A stretch of 64,000 nucleotides of DNA from Bacillus sp. OV322 (GTDB lineage: Bacteria > Bacillota > Bacilli > Bacillales > DSM-1321), in the NCBI RefSeq assembly GCF_900112495.1, contig NZ_FOMA01000006.1:248001-312000 (forward strand), read 5' to 3'. The notes beneath the pieces were generated by a model, which was given only the letters and a program-made list of their open reading frames with translations, was not told the origin of the DNA and did not search any database. Position numbers and translations under genes: made by a program. This document shows positions 24,268-34,074 of this stretch, one piece after another. Within the stretch, counting starts at the first letter, position 1. Each line of letters opens with the position of its first letter.

Positions 24268-26412
24268 ATGTTTTGTGAAAAATGCCATCAAAATCAAGCT
24301 AGCATTGCAGTTAAAATGACTTATAACGGCCAGGCGCATGAATTAAACTTGTGCTCCGTTTGCTATAAAGAAGAACGAAATAAATTAGGTGCAGCCATGA
24401 ATGGAATGAACATGGGACAATTTCCTTTTGGCAGTTTCTTTCCTAATAATAATGGAGAAAATCCTTTTAACCCCAATAGCACGGATAAACGCCAAGAACA
24501 AAGGCAAACAGAGCAGCAGGGAGGCGGCCTGCTGGATCAATTTGGCCGCAACCTCACTTCGGCTGCAAAAGCGGGATTGATTGATCCTGTTATCGGCCGC
24601 GATAAAGAAGTAAGCAGAGTAATTGAAATAATAAATAGAAGAAATAAAAATAACCCAGTGCTGATTGGTGAACCAGGTGTAGGTAAAACCGCAATAGCAG
24701 AAGGACTGGCGCTTAAAATTGCTGAAGGTGAGGTTCCAGTTAAACTGCGCTCAAAATTGGTTTATATGCTTGATGTAGCTTCGCTAGTCAGCAACACAGG
24801 GATCCGCGGACAATTTGAAGAGCGCATGAAACAGCTGATCGCTGAGCTCCAGGAGCGCAAGAATGTAATTTTGTTTATCGATGAAATACATCAGCTTGTC
24901 GGTGCAGGATCTGCTGAAGGCTCCATGGATGCGGGAAATATCCTCAAGCCTGCTCTTGCCCGCGGAGAATTGCAGCTTGTCGGAGCTACAACTCTTGCAG
25001 AATACAGAAAGATTGAAAAAGATGGAGCACTGGAACGCAGATTCCAGCCAGTGCATGTGGATGAGCCCTCAACTAAAGAAGCGCTAATGATTCTGCAGGG
25101 CTTAAAAGAGCATTATGAAAAATTTCATGAAGTTTCATATAGTCCAGAAGCCCTCGAAGCAGCTGTAGAGCTTTCACACCGCTATATCCAGGATCGGTTC
25201 CTTCCAGATAAAGCTATCGACTTGATTGATGAAGCAGGTTCTAAACTTAACTTGACCATCGAAAGCGGGCAGGAGGAAAATGTGAAAGAGCGGCTTTCTG
25301 AAATTTACAAAGAAAAAGAGCAGGCGCTTAAAGAGGAAGCCTACGAAAAGGCAGCTGCACTGCGCTCTGAAGAAGTGAAACTCGAACAGCTTCTTGAAAA
25401 TGGAGCAAATGCAGAGCGTCCGATGGTAACGGTTGAAGATATCCAGAAAATCATCGAGCAAAAAACAGGAATTCCTGTCGGAAAACTACAGGAAGATGAA
25501 CAGGAAAGAATGATTCATCTTCAAGAAGAGCTTGGCAAGAAAGTCATCGGACAGAAAGAAGCAGTTAAAAAGGTAGCTAAAGCCATTCGCAGAAGCAGGG
25601 CCGGATTGAAATCAAAAAGCCGTCCGATTGGTTCCTTCCTGTTTGTAGGCCCAACAGGTGTAGGTAAAACCGAATTATCTAAAACACTTGCCGCGGAATT
25701 ATTTGGCGATAAAGAGTCAATGATCCGCTTGGATATGAGTGAATACATGGAAAAACACAGTGTATCAAAATTGATTGGCTCACCTCCTGGGTATGTCGGC
25801 CATGAGGAAGCTGGACAGTTAACAGAAAAGGTGCGCCGCAGACCTTACAGCATTCTCTTGCTGGATGAAATTGAGAAGGCTCATCCTGAGGTTATGCATA
25901 TGTTCCTGCAAATCCTTGAGGATGGCCGCTTGACTGACGCCCAAGGGCGGACTGTTAATTTCAAAGATACCGTCATTATCATGACTAGCAATGCAGGTGC
26001 AGCAGAGAAGCCTAAGGTCATGGGATTTGGCGCAAGCTCTGCCGTTGAAGAAGTAAATATCCTTCAATCTTTGGGCAATTTCTTTAAACCGGAATTCCTG
26101 AACAGATTCGATAGCATCATTGAATTTTCATCATTGGAAAAAGAAGACTTGCTGCAGATTGTAGACTTAATGCTGGCGGATCTTTACGAAACAATCCGTG
26201 TTCAGGGATTGTCCCTGGAAGTTACAAAAGAAGCTAAGGATAAACTTGCTGATCTTGGCTACCATCCTGCTTTTGGGGCAAGACCGCTTCGTAGGGTCAT
26301 TCAGGAGCAGCTTGAGGATGCAATAGCAGACTTTATCTTTGAAAAGCCTGATGTGAAAAACTTTAAAGCAGTCGAAGAAAATGGAGAAATAAAAATAACG
26401 GCGGCTCATTAA
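24268..26412 (+). CDS. clpE: ATP-dependent protease ATPase subunit ClpE
   Basis: 714 residues. An N-terminal zinc finger uses Cys3, Cys6, Cys29 and Cys32; a Gly/Asn/Gln-rich linker follows. The first AAA+ domain has Walker A GEPGVGKT near residue 134, a UVR-like coiled segment lies near 345-380, and the second AAA+ domain has GPTGVGKTE near 461. The ending shows the ClpB/D2-type small domain ([21 protein letters not shown]). ClpE unfolds damaged proteins for ClpP after severe heat stress and helps remove CtsR. AAGGAGGAG precedes ATG. Regulation by CtsR is strongly indicated upstream. The gene is monocistronic. Confidence 0.96.
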   Translation: MFCEKCHQNQASIAVKMTYNGQAHELNLCSVCYKEERNKLGAAMNGMNMGQFPFGSFFPNNNGENPFNPNSTDKRQEQRQTEQQGGGLLDQFGRNLTSAAKAGLIDPVIGRDKEVSRVIEIINRRNKNNPVLIGEPGVGKTAIAEGLALKIAEGEVPVKLRSKLVYMLDVASLVSNTGIRGQFEERMKQLIAELQERKNVILFIDEIHQLVGAGSAEGSMDAGNILKPALARGELQLVGATTLAEYRKIEKDGALERRFQPVHVDEPSTKEALMILQGLKEHYEKFHEVSYSPEALEAAVELSHRYIQDRFLPDKAIDLIDEAGSKLNLTIESGQEENVKERLSEIYKEKEQALKEEAYEKAAALRSEEVKLEQLLENGANAERPMVTVEDIQKIIEQKTGIPVGKLQEDEQERMIHLQEELGKKVIGQKEAVKKVAKAIRRSRAGLKSKSRPIGSFLFVGPTGVGKTELSKTLAAELFGDKESMIRLDMSEYMEKHSVSKLIGSPPGYVGHEEAGQLTEKVRRRPYSILLLDEIEKAHPEVMHMFLQILEDGRLTDAQGRTVNFKDTVIIMTSNAGAAEKPKVMGFGASSAVEEVNILQSLGNFFKPEFLNRFDSIIEFSSLEKEDLLQIVDLMLADLYETIRVQGLSLEVTKEAKDKLADLGYHPAFGARPLRRVIQEQLEDAIADFIFEKPDVKNFKAVEENGEIKITAAH

Positions 26413-26416
26413 AAGA

Positions 26417-26450
26417 ACCTTCTGGACGTCTCAGTCCAGAAGGTTTTTTT
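26417..26450 (+). terminator. Intrinsic terminator of clpE
   Basis: AACCTTCTGGAC and GTCCAGAAGGTT pair perfectly, followed by seven T. Confidence 0.9.
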
Positions 26451-26595
26451 ATGAGAGGACAAGTAAATCATGTAAAACTCAGTAGTACTCCTAATATTTT
26501 ATATGTCCTATTGTTTTATGGAATTATCCCAATTTTTTAAAAAGGTGTTCCCCCAAGTTCAGCTTTCCGCCATTACTTCATAAGGGAATAAAACA

Positions 26596-26811
26596 TCATG
26601 GTGAATCGGCGCATCTAAGGGACCTTTCAGCGGCCAAGAAGGGTTTTTTTGCTCCTCGTTTTTCCAGCTCGCCGAATAGGTTTTTATAATTTGAAAATGA
26701 TAGTTCACCTAGCAGATATTTTTCCTGTATATAATCTAAAAGCTCATTGGCATGTTGAGGTTTTCGGTTTTTATAAGAGATAAAATGCTGAATCAATATT
26801 TCTAAAACCAT
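26596..26811 (-). CDS. YppF-family small protein
   Basis: 71 residues from ATG 26811, seven bases after GGAGGG on the minus strand; the longer frame from 26865 includes the ribosome site. NRKPQHANELLDYIQEKYLLGELSFSNYKNLFGELEKRGA resembles the YppF family of short helical Bacillus proteins. The last 15 residues look unusual and may be an extension past the family's normal end. Function unknown. It stands alone and is convergent with clpE. Confidence 0.6.
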   Translation of the reverse strand: MVLEILIQHFISYKNRKPQHANELLDYIQEKYLLGELSFSNYKNLFGELEKRGAKKPFLAAERSLRCADSP

Positions 26812-27101
26812 GATCGCCCTCCGTTTGGTTTTTTCCAGTAAATAACTCCTTGAGAAATATAACATGATTAACGTCTAGAATTGTTTTTTTAGAAAATTTT
26901 AACTTCAGACAAATTCTTACAGTCTTTTTATAATATTTGTCAAATAAACTTTACAGCCGAAATGGAATGAAAGAATGAAAAAATGGCCAATCATTAAAAA
27001 TGAGCTAAATGACACGTTAGTTTGTCCAGACACATTTGCCATGCTTGTCATAACCTATAAAGAATTTCACTTTGACAGAAAAACACATATAGGGAGGCAA
27101 A

Positions 27102-28551
27102 ATGGTTGTCTAGAGATTTTTAGTAAGGAAACTATTCAAAAATTGGCAACGAGAATTACCGAACACCGCGCAGGATGAGGTAGAGGTCGCTGAAACTCAT
27201 CCTAAACAGCCAGAAGCTGTACACGTGCAGGAGAAATTGGAGCCGAATGGCGGAATTTCACACGAGGAAATTATGGACAAGGCAGTACAGGAATCCGCAT
27301 ATTTAATTGTGGAAGAAGAAAAACAAGAAGAAAGGCAGCAAGCTGAACCGGTAAACCAAAAAAGCGGGGATAAAAATATTAAAGTGAGTGTCATTATACC
27401 CTCATATAATAAATATGAGTATGTTTGTTTATCTCTTCACTGCTTAACAAGGCAAACCTTTCACTCGGCACAATTTGAAGTCATATTAATCGACGATTGT
27501 TCAACAGATGAAACACCGCGCCTTAAGAATGAATTTGTTTCTGATTTTACGTTTAAATATATCCGCCCTCATACAAATTTGGGCCGTTCACGAGCCCGGA
27601 ATCTGGGAATTGAAAACAGTGAAGGTGAAGTTGTGATTTTTATGGATGCAGAAATGCTGACAGAAAGAAACTTCATTGAAGAACATTATAAACACCATAT
27701 TCATGAAAGCAATGTAGTCGTTACAGGTGCCATGCATTACCGTGGTGTCTATACGTTTTTGACTCCTCTATTTAATGAAAGCCAGTGGTCGTATATTGAT
27801 GGATTCCTGCCTAGGAGTGCATACTTTGCAGGCCGCTATTACGAATACAAGGCAACACACCGGAATGAATTAACCTATTTTCCGCTGGCAGGCAAAGAGG
27901 ATATCCACGAGGGAAGAATTCATGATATATCTTTTCCCAATTGGTATTTAACAAGTATTTTAAATAGCGGTCTTTCACATTTTGGTGAAAATCTTAACGG
28001 TTTTGCCCTGCCATATATAGCTTTTTTAACTGGTGATGTTAGTGTGAAAAAAGCGATGTTATACCAGACAGTTTTGATGAATCTTTTCAAGGATATGGGG
28101 CAGAAGTTTGGGAGCTGGGATACAGACTGTTTAAAAATGGAGCAAAATTCCGGGTGGACCCCGCCGCATTTTGTTATCACCAGGAGCATCCTACCTCTTC
28201 AGGAAACTTAAGGGAGGCAATGGGCAATTTATATATAAGTCACCTGAAATTGAAGTACTGGCCCTAGCCCTAGAGCAGCGCCGTGGACTGAATTGTCTCG
28301 AAATCCATTATGTTGTTTCACAATATAAGGAGATGGAAGCAAGGTTCCCTAATCAATATGCTGCCTTTAAGTCTGCTTTTATTTCAATGATGTTTAAGGT
28401 TGTAGAGCTTCTGAGGGATAGACAGACAGTGACGCGGCTTGTCAGAGATATCGATTTTCAGGAAAATGAAATACTCGATCAGCTGAGTGTAATCAGGGAT
28501 CATAGATGGCACATGCTTGCAGATGCCTTTGAAAAGCTTGCAAAACTGTAA
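27102..28551 (+). pseudogene. Family 2 glycosyltransferase, frameshifted
   Basis: A GT-A fold glycosyltransferase is spread over three frames. VSVIIPSYNKYEYVCLSLHCL, VILIDDCSTDET, NLGRSRARNLGIENSEGEVV and FMDAEM lie in the first frame to about 28065. The sequence then continues as PDSFDESFQGYGAEVWELGYRLFKNGAKFRVDP in the frame two bases ahead, including the catalytic ED/EVWELGYR region, and after about 28235 as SPEIEVLALALEQRRGLNCLE to 28551. Two single-base deletions explain it. At the 5' side ATG 27102 after GGGAGG meets a TAG three codons later. Either the gene is dead or the assembly has errors. The original product would have been about 480 residues. Confidence 0.8.
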
Positions 28552-28667
28552 AATGTTTAAAAGGAACTCCTGGAGAAATCGGGAGTTCCAATTTAAAATC
28601 TCATTTTACAATACTGGGGCCAAGGGAAATACATATTTTAAGTTTTTTCAGAATTTATAAAAAACAA

Positions 28668-28697
28668 TTTACATAGTACATAAGTAATAGGTATAAT
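28668..28697 (+). promoter_or_regulatory. comK promoter candidate
   Basis: TTTACA (28668-28673), 18 bases, TATAAT (28692-28697). The flanking DNA is rich in A and T tracts (AAAAAACAATTT), as expected of ComK-box regions, but no clean AAAA-N5-TTTT pair with correct spacing is seen. Confidence 0.5.
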
Positions 28698-28788
28698 AGA
28701 TTATATTATATGGGAAATTAAGGTAAAACATAGCGGCTTGTCATGCAGATTTCCTGATAAATGAGTTTTGAGAAAAGGGGACAAAGCT

Positions 28789-29343
28789 ATGCTGTTATTG
28801 CCTAACTATGTAATTAATGAAGATACCATTTTAATTGCCTCGCATTTTGACTCTTTAAGCAATTGGTATTCTAAAGTTATGGAAGGGAAACATATCTTTT
28901 ATGTGGCTATGCCGCCATACCGAATTGTTGAGGAAAGCATTATTTATTACGGAAGCAGTATGTCTGGAGCAATTAAAAGCTCGCACTCTATCTTGGGAAA
29001 CATTAAAATGAGTCCAATTCCGATTAACTTGAAACAGGATATCTATTGGTTTCCTTCTGTGTCTATGAAAAGAGATGATTGTGTATGGCTTGCACACCAC
29101 CATATTGACGAAGTGAATAAGCTTTCTCCTAAGCGGACTCTCATTTTGCTGAAATATGGACACAGTGTCATTCTGGATGTGAAGGAACAGACCATTAAAG
29201 AAAGGGTATCCCGCACAGCCCACCTTCAATATTATTTAAATAAACGAAGCAGGGAAAAGTACAGCTTTCTTTTCGAGCCGCAGCAGGGTTTTCACTTTGT
29301 TAAAGAAGCAGGGGAAGTCAATTACACGGTTAAGAAAAAATAG
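28789..29343 (+). CDS. comK: Competence transcription factor ComK
   Basis: 184 residues from ATG 28789 (AAAAGGGG upstream). The sequence aligns by eye with B. subtilis ComK: NYVINEDTILI, HIFYVAMPPYRIVEESIIYYGSSMSGAIKSSHSILG, SPIPINLKQDIYWFPSVSMKRDDCVWLAHHHI, and SRTAHLQYYLNKR. ComK binds A-tract boxes in the minor groove and turns on DNA-uptake genes. The segment YSFLFEPQQ matches the MecA-recognition region FMLYPK of the B. subtilis protein; the last residues are shorter than usual. It may be one of two ComK copies, as many Bacillaceae have. A DUF2243 gene follows after 14 bases. Confidence 0.88.
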   Translation: MLLLPNYVINEDTILIASHFDSLSNWYSKVMEGKHIFYVAMPPYRIVEESIIYYGSSMSGAIKSSHSILGNIKMSPIPINLKQDIYWFPSVSMKRDDCVWLAHHHIDEVNKLSPKRTLILLKYGHSVILDVKEQTIKERVSRTAHLQYYLNKRSREKYSFLFEPQQGFHFVKEAGEVNYTVKKK

Positions 29344-29357
29344 CAGGCTATTTAACC

Positions 29358-29714
29358 ATGAATCTGTTTTTTCACAGTATTCATGCACATGCAATGGGGA
29401 TTAAGCTGGAATCCATGGGGGGAAGGTTAGGAGCTGTGGGTACAGGGATCGTGATCCTGATTATATTGGCAATATTCATAGAGAAGGTATTTTCCCGTTC
29501 CTTTTTTCACGGCTTCCTTGTATCCACTGGTCTTCTTCTTAGCTTCGATATTGTGGTGTTTCATTGGCTTTTCGGGCTGCACCGAATCACTAATGGACCG
29601 GAAGCTAATTGGCTTGATCCGATATTTGTGGTTTGCGGCACAATAATTATGTTCCTTGGAATCAGGAATGAATGGAAAATTGAAACAGGAAAGGATAATA
29701 TCCTTTCACAATAA
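29358..29714 (+). CDS. DUF2243-family membrane protein
   Basis: 118 residues with three hydrophobic helices. VSTGLLLSFDIVVFHWLFGLHRITNGPEANWLDPIFVVCG is the DUF2243 signature, in which the conserved FDGIVFHxLLQxHH is here FDIVVFHWLFGLHR. The N-terminus HSIHAHAMG is His-rich. The ribosome site is weak (AGCAGG). It directly follows comK and may be cotranscribed by read-through. Function unknown. Confidence 0.72.
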   Translation: MNLFFHSIHAHAMGIKLESMGGRLGAVGTGIVILIILAIFIEKVFSRSFFHGFLVSTGLLLSFDIVVFHWLFGLHRITNGPEANWLDPIFVVCGTIIMFLGIRNEWKIETGKDNILSQ

Positions 29715-29716
29715 AG

Positions 29717-29748
29717 AAATCCAGCTTCTTTCAGCTGGATTTTTTTTA
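29717..29748 (+). terminator. Intrinsic terminator
   Basis: ATCCAGCT and AGCTGGAT flank TCTTTC and are followed by eight T. Confidence 0.85.
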
Positions 29749-29808
29749 TCGGCTATTTTACTGTGACAGTGATTTGGGCAAGGCCCGATCAGCATAGAGC
29801 TTATAAAA

Positions 29809-30180
29809 TTATTTTAACTGGTCATTCAAAACACTTTCCTCAAGTACTGAAAACTTATCTCCATAAACTCTGGTAATGTGATTTTCACCCCATAAGCAAA
29901 GAGAGTCTAAAATTTCCTTAAGGCTCCATCCGTATTCACTCAGCTCATATTCCACTTTAGGGGGGATCTGCTGGTAAATGATACGGTTGATCACTCCATC
30001 ATCCTCTAATTCACGAAGCTGCTGTGTCAGCATTTTTTGCGTGATATTTGGCATCAGGCGCTTAAGTTCGCTTGTCCGTTTTTTTCCATGAGTCAGGTGG
30101 CAAAGAATGACACATTTCCATTTCCCGCCGATTACCTCAAGAGTTGCTTCAACGGATATATTATATTTCTTAGCTTGCAT
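29809..30180 (-). CDS. ytcD: HxlR-family regulator divergent from an MFS exporter
   Basis: 123 residues, winged helix of the HxlR type: VIGGKWKCVILCHLTHGKKRTSELKRLMPNITQKMLTQQLRELEDDGVINR followed by PPKVEYELSEYGWSL. A single Cys lies at CVILC, a possible redox or electrophile sensor. It is divergent from a YtbD-like transporter, the ytcD-ytbD layout of B. subtilis. AGGAGGAATAAAC precedes ATG. It probably controls both genes through the repeats in the intergenic region. Confidence 0.85.
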   Translation of the reverse strand: MQAKKYNISVEATLEVIGGKWKCVILCHLTHGKKRTSELKRLMPNITQKMLTQQLRELEDDGVINRIIYQQIPPKVEYELSEYGWSLKEILDSLCLWGENHITRVYGDKFSVLEESVLNDQLK

Positions 30181-30204
30181 GTTTATTCCTCCTAAAAAGA
30201 CAGG

Positions 30205-30240
30205 TACTAAAAAGTGCCTATATCACTTAAAAGTGCGTAC
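30205..30240. promoter_or_regulatory. HxlR operator candidate
   Basis: Two direct copies of AAAAGTGC (30210-30217 and 30229-30236), 19 bases apart (about two helical turns), and an overlapping CACTT-AA-AAGTG palindrome (30224-30235). GTAC occurs at both flanks. It lies 25 bases before the regulator's start and 120 before the exporter's. Confidence 0.6.
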
Positions 30241-30359
30241 TTTTAATAATGGTTGATATAGAGCATAATAACATTTGCCGGTTAAAAGGTCTAGATGAGC
30301 ATTTCTTTTAGCTTGCAGCAATGTTTCATACACTATAACAATTTTTTAGGGGGATACAA

Positions 30360-31553
30360 ATGATTAACGATAAAAAAAGAAGCACCTTGGCATTATTGGC
30401 ACTCGCAGTAAGCGCCTTTGCCATAGGGACTACGGAATTTATTTCTGTTGGCCTTCTGCCGCTTATATCAAATGATATGCACATATCCGTAACAACAGCG
30501 GGTCTTACGGTTTCCTTATATGCACTTGGGGTTACTTTTGGAGCCCCGATTTTGACTTCTTTGACCTCAAATATTCCAAGAAAGACATTATTGCTGCTGA
30601 TCATGATTGTATTCATTATCGGCAATAGCATTGCAGCCAGTGCTTCGACAATCGGAATTTTGTTAGCTGCCAGAGTCGTTGCGGCTTTTTCACATGGTGT
30701 GTTCATGTCCATAGGTTCCACAATCGCGGCTGATTTAGTTCCGGAAAATAAAAGAGCCAGTGCCATTTCCATCATGTTTACCGGTTTGACCGTAGCTACT
30801 GTGACGGGTGTTCCGCTCGGCACTTTCATCGGACAGCAATTTGGCTGGAGGTATTCATTCATAATCATTGTGCTAATTGGAGTCATTGCCCTGATAGCAA
30901 ACAGCATTTTAGTTCCATCTGACTTAAAGAAAGGGGCTAAATCCACTTTCCGTGATCAATTCAAACTGGTGACAAATGGACGACTGCTTCTATTGTTTAT
31001 CATTACAGCCCTTGGATATGGAGGAACATTTGTAGTGTTCACTTATCTGTCTCCTTTGCTGCAAAATATTACAGGATTCAAACAAGGAACGGTTGCAGGA
31101 ATTCTTCTTGTTTATGGAATTGCAATCGCAATTGGAAACATGGTTGGAGGTAAACTTTCAAACCATAAACCAATCAAAGCTTTATTTTATATGTTTTTAA
31201 TCCAGGCAGTCGTGTTATTTATTTTAGCCTTCACTGCGCCATTTAAAATTGCTGGACTTATTACTATTATTGTTATGGGTTTATTTGCCTTCATGAATGT
31301 CCCGGGCCTTCAGGTCTATGCAGTTATGCTGGCAGAGCGCTTCGTGCCGGGTGCGGTGGATGTAGCCTCAGCAATAAACATTGCTGCCTTTAATGCAGGC
31401 ATCGCCATCGGCTCATATCTTGGCGGAATCATTACTGATTCAATTGGATTGATTCACACTAGCTGGATTGGCGGCTTGATGGTGATTGCAGCTGTAATTT
31501 TAACAGGCTGGAGCTGGGCTCTTGAAAACAAGGACAGCAAAATGTCTGCTTAA
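30360..31553 (+). CDS. ytbD: MFS (DHA1) exporter, YtbD-like
   Basis: 397 residues, twelve hydrophobic segments. ALAVSAFAIGTTEFISVGLLPLIS and the loop SLTSNIPRKTLLL between helices 2 and 3 are typical of the AraJ/YtbD/YdhP branch of drug or sugar-efflux transporters. AGGGGG precedes ATG. The neighbouring HxlR-type gene supports induction by a toxic small molecule. A possible second gene (ytbE in B. subtilis) is absent. Confidence 0.86.
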   Translation: MINDKKRSTLALLALAVSAFAIGTTEFISVGLLPLISNDMHISVTTAGLTVSLYALGVTFGAPILTSLTSNIPRKTLLLLIMIVFIIGNSIAASASTIGILLAARVVAAFSHGVFMSIGSTIAADLVPENKRASAISIMFTGLTVATVTGVPLGTFIGQQFGWRYSFIIIVLIGVIALIANSILVPSDLKKGAKSTFRDQFKLVTNGRLLLLFIITALGYGGTFVVFTYLSPLLQNITGFKQGTVAGILLVYGIAIAIGNMVGGKLSNHKPIKALFYMFLIQAVVLFILAFTAPFKIAGLITIIVMGLFAFMNVPGLQVYAVMLAERFVPGAVDVASAINIAAFNAGIAIGSYLGGIITDSIGLIHTSWIGGLMVIAAVILTGWSWALENKDSKMSA

Positions 31554-31707
31554 TCTGCAGGTTTGTTAATAGCAGGCAGTTCATTTTGGTTTTTACTTAT
31601 TGATAAAAAAAGATTTTTTCCGAATCGATCAGAAAACCTATGCCGCAATTGAACGCAAAAAGTGCTGATAAAGGCCATTCGGAGTAAAAAGGAATAACTT
31701 AAATCGT

Positions 31708-31737
31708 GAAAGGCCGCACATATGCGGCCTTTCTTCA
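31708..31737. terminator. Bidirectional terminator-like palindrome
   Basis: GAAAGGCCGCA and TGCGGCCTTTC pair perfectly around CATA. The T run is short on both sides. It lies 155 bases after the MFS gene. Confidence 0.6.
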
Positions 31738-31790
31738 TGTATAAATGACGTTTAAAAGGGCATGGTAAAAGAAAAAACGGTATATATTTA

Positions 31791-31850
31791 TTTACAAACC
31801 TCATTGTTTTATATTACACTATGAAAGTCAAATCGTAATTGTTACGATTT
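31791..31850 (+). promoter_or_regulatory. Promoter with Zur box
   Basis: TTTACA (31791-31796), 18 bases, TACACT (31815-31820). The Zur box core TCGTAAT-T-GTTACGA (31833-31847), flanked by AAA and TTT, matches the 7-1-7 consensus at 14 of 14 half-site positions except one. It covers the start site, so zinc-loaded Zur would block transcription. Confidence 0.85.
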
Positions 31851-31868
31851 CTTAAGGGAGGAAATACA

Positions 31869-32792
31869 ATGATTAAAAAAATGCTGCCTGTTGTATTGGC
31901 TGCTGTCCTGTTTACTCTTTCGGGCTGCCAATCCAGCAGTGATGAAAACGGGAGAAAAGGCAATGGGAAATTAAAGATCGTTACAACTTTTTATCCCATG
32001 TACGATTTTGCCAAAAATATTGCAGGTAATAATGCTTCAGTGAAAATCCTGATTCCTGCTGGAGTGGAGCCGCATGATTGGGAGCCATCGACAAAGGATT
32101 TAATCGATATACAAAACGCTGATGTTTTTATATATAACGGAGCATCTATGGAAAATTGGGTGAATAAGGTCCTGCAATCCATTAATCAAAAAAACCTTAC
32201 TGTCATCGAAGCAAGCAAGGGTCTTCCGCTTGCTGACGGAAAAGAAGAAGGAGACAGCAATGTCCAGTCGCTTGATCCTCATGTTTGGCTCGATCCTGCT
32301 CTGGCAAAAAAAGAAGCAGAACATATTTATAGAGGGCTAGTAAAAAAAGATCCGGCCCATAAAAAAGATTATGAAAAAAATTATCTGACATTCAGCAAAA
32401 AACTGGATGTGCTCGATGCAAATTTTAAAAAGACAGCAAAACATGCAAAAAGAAAAGAATTTGTTACCCAGCATACAGCGTTTTCGTATTTAGCTAAACA
32501 ATATGGCCTGAAGCAAATTGCGGTGGCAGGACTGTCGCCAGATCAGGAGCCATCCTTGAAGGGCCTTGAGGAAATTGCCAATGAAGTTCAAAAACGCCAT
32601 ATAAAAACTGTGTTTTTTGAGACGCTCACAAGTCCGAAGGTCGCACACACACTTGCCAAGGAAGTGCATGCTAAAACAGATGTGCTGAATCCCTTGGAAG
32701 GCTTAACAGATAAAGAGCAAAAACAAGGTCTGGACTATATTGCCGTCATGGAAAAAAACAGAAAAGCATTAGAGCATGCCTTAAATGAATGA
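31869..32792 (+). CDS. znuA: Zinc ABC transporter substrate-binding lipoprotein (ZnuA/AdcA type)
   Basis: 307 residues. A signal peptide ends in the lipobox LSGC. The cluster A-I fold is recognised by VVTTFYPMYDFAKNI, GVEPHDWEPSTKD (first metal His), DPHVWLDPALAKKEA (second), FVTQHTAFSYLAKQYGL (third) and FFETLTSPKVAHTLA (acidic ligand region). The His-rich loop of many ZnuA proteins is missing; the loop reads ADGKEEGDSNVQS. ATG 31869 follows GGGAGG. The Zur box shows zinc control. No permease or ATPase gene adjoins, so it must serve a transporter encoded elsewhere. Confidence 0.88.
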   Translation: MIKKMLPVVLAAVLFTLSGCQSSSDENGRKGNGKLKIVTTFYPMYDFAKNIAGNNASVKILIPAGVEPHDWEPSTKDLIDIQNADVFIYNGASMENWVNKVLQSINQKNLTVIEASKGLPLADGKEEGDSNVQSLDPHVWLDPALAKKEAEHIYRGLVKKDPAHKKDYEKNYLTFSKKLDVLDANFKKTAKHAKRKEFVTQHTAFSYLAKQYGLKQIAVAGLSPDQEPSLKGLEEIANEVQKRHIKTVFFETLTSPKVAHTLAKEVHAKTDVLNPLEGLTDKEQKQGLDYIAVMEKNRKALEHALNE

Positions 32793-32830
32793 AATGTGAG
32801 CGGAAACCATTAGGCTTCCGCTCACATTTT
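32792..32830. terminator. Bidirectional terminator
   Basis: AAATGTGAGCGGAA and TTCCGCTCACATTT form a perfect 14-bp stem shared by the converging znuA and methylase genes. Confidence 0.88.
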
Positions 32831-33795
32831 TATATACAAACAAGAATTTGCCTTTCAAACAGCCCTTTTTTGGCAACACAGCGGTCTGAAATTATAAAGC
32901 CTGCTTCATCTGCCATATTGTCAATATTATCAATGGTGATAATTACAGCTTTAGCGGCTATTCTTCGTGCATGCTTCAAGATGGATAATTGAGATTCTGG
33001 TGTTGCATGTGTATAGAGATTGTACGGCATATCAATAATAGCAGCATCGAAATACTCATTTATTTCTGAGATAGGACCTGTTGTCACATCACCAGTTAAT
33101 CCAAAATAAGCAATGTTTTCCCTTGAGCCGTTTGTGACTAATGGATTGATATCCCGTCCAATAATATCAATGCCCATGGACAGTGCCTCTACTAAAACAG
33201 TTCCGATTCCGCAGCATGGATCAATCGCCTTTTTGCCTGCCGGATGAGGCACGGCAATGTTGGCGGCTGCCCTGGCTACACGGGTGCTTAGCGCTGTAGA
33301 ATATTCTCTTGGCTTTTTTAAATGGCGCAGCCAAACCGCTTCACTTTTCGTATATTTACCAAGATACCAGCGGCCTTCAAATACCCCTACACCAAAAATT
33401 TGCATGGGCTTTCTGAGATCTGCTTTTCCGTTGATCCGCCAGCCGACATCTCGTTCAATTTTCAAACGTTCCTGGTATTCTATTTTTTCTTCTTTATCAA
33501 GATCATTGATTTTGATGAAAACCACCCTGAAAGTTTCGTCATGCATATGTATGGTTTCTGCATGCAAAAGAATGTCTGACAGTGTTTCTCCTTCAAATAG
33601 TATGTCAATTCTTTCCTTGATAAAAGGGCTCCTGCTCGGATCAATTTTAACATTGCTTTTAATGACATTTTTTTGACTATCATGCCCGAAAAAAGAGCGC
33701 ATTTCTAAGTGGCATAGAGACCTTTCTTCTGCATTGCAGACATAGGTATATATGTAATTATGGCTGTTTTCTAGTTTATCCAAAATATATTTCAT
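32830..33795 (-). CDS. Trm11-like RNA/DNA methyltransferase
   Basis: 321 residues. The C-terminal Rossmann methylase has DPCCGIGTVLVEALSMG (SAM loop), GRDINP and the catalytic DMPYN, a variant of the (N/D)PPY motif of N-methylases. The N-terminal half resembles the THUMP-like part of tRNA guanine-N2 methylases, and GVGVFEGRWYLGKY is a conserved block of this Bacillus family. It probably methylates RNA. ATG 33795 is very close to AAAAAGG; TTG 33783 is an alternative start. Convergent with znuA. Confidence 0.78.
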   Translation of the reverse strand: MKYILDKLENSHNYIYTYVCNAEERSLCHLEMRSFFGHDSQKNVIKSNVKIDPSRSPFIKERIDILFEGETLSDILLHAETIHMHDETFRVVFIKINDLDKEEKIEYQERLKIERDVGWRINGKADLRKPMQIFGVGVFEGRWYLGKYTKSEAVWLRHLKKPREYSTALSTRVARAAANIAVPHPAGKKAIDPCCGIGTVLVEALSMGIDIIGRDINPLVTNGSRENIAYFGLTGDVTTGPISEINEYFDAAIIDMPYNLYTHATPESQLSILKHARRIAAKAVIITIDNIDNMADEAGFIISDRCVAKKGLFERQILVCI

Positions 33796-34021
33796 CCTTT
33801 TTACATGTTTTCTTTAAAATTACTGCTGATTTATTTTAGCTGAATTACTAGTACTATACGTTATAACAGTATAGCAGACAATACTGGCTTACATGCAAAG
33901 TTTGCAGGAATGAGCAGGGATCGCAATGAAAAAGCAGTACTAATACATAGAGCGGCCATAATTACCTAAAATAACAGCAGAAGCTGGAGGAAGAAACAGT
34001 GCCATAGGCGAATTAAGACAT

Positions 34022-34069
34022 AAAAATTGCCGTAATGATCCAGAAGTAGGGAACATGTACGGCTTTTTT
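34022..34069. terminator. Bidirectional hairpin terminator
   Basis: GCCGTA and TACGGC arms with T runs of six (plus) and five (minus). It ends the prohibitin transcript on the minus strand. Confidence 0.6.
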
Positions 34070-34074
34070 GCATG

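Noticed and set aside
26975-27178. 67-codon ORF before the glycosyltransferase
   Set aside because: No ribosome site before its ATG, and its end overlaps the glycosyltransferase N-terminal region in another frame.
28630-28690. Exact ComK box (AAAA-N5-TTTT pairs) before comK
   Set aside because: Only loose A and T tracts; no pair with the right spacing and sequence.
30326-30946. 206-codon minus-strand ORF opposite the MFS exporter
   Set aside because: Shadow of a membrane protein gene; composition follows the antisense of hydrophobic codons and there is no ribosome site.
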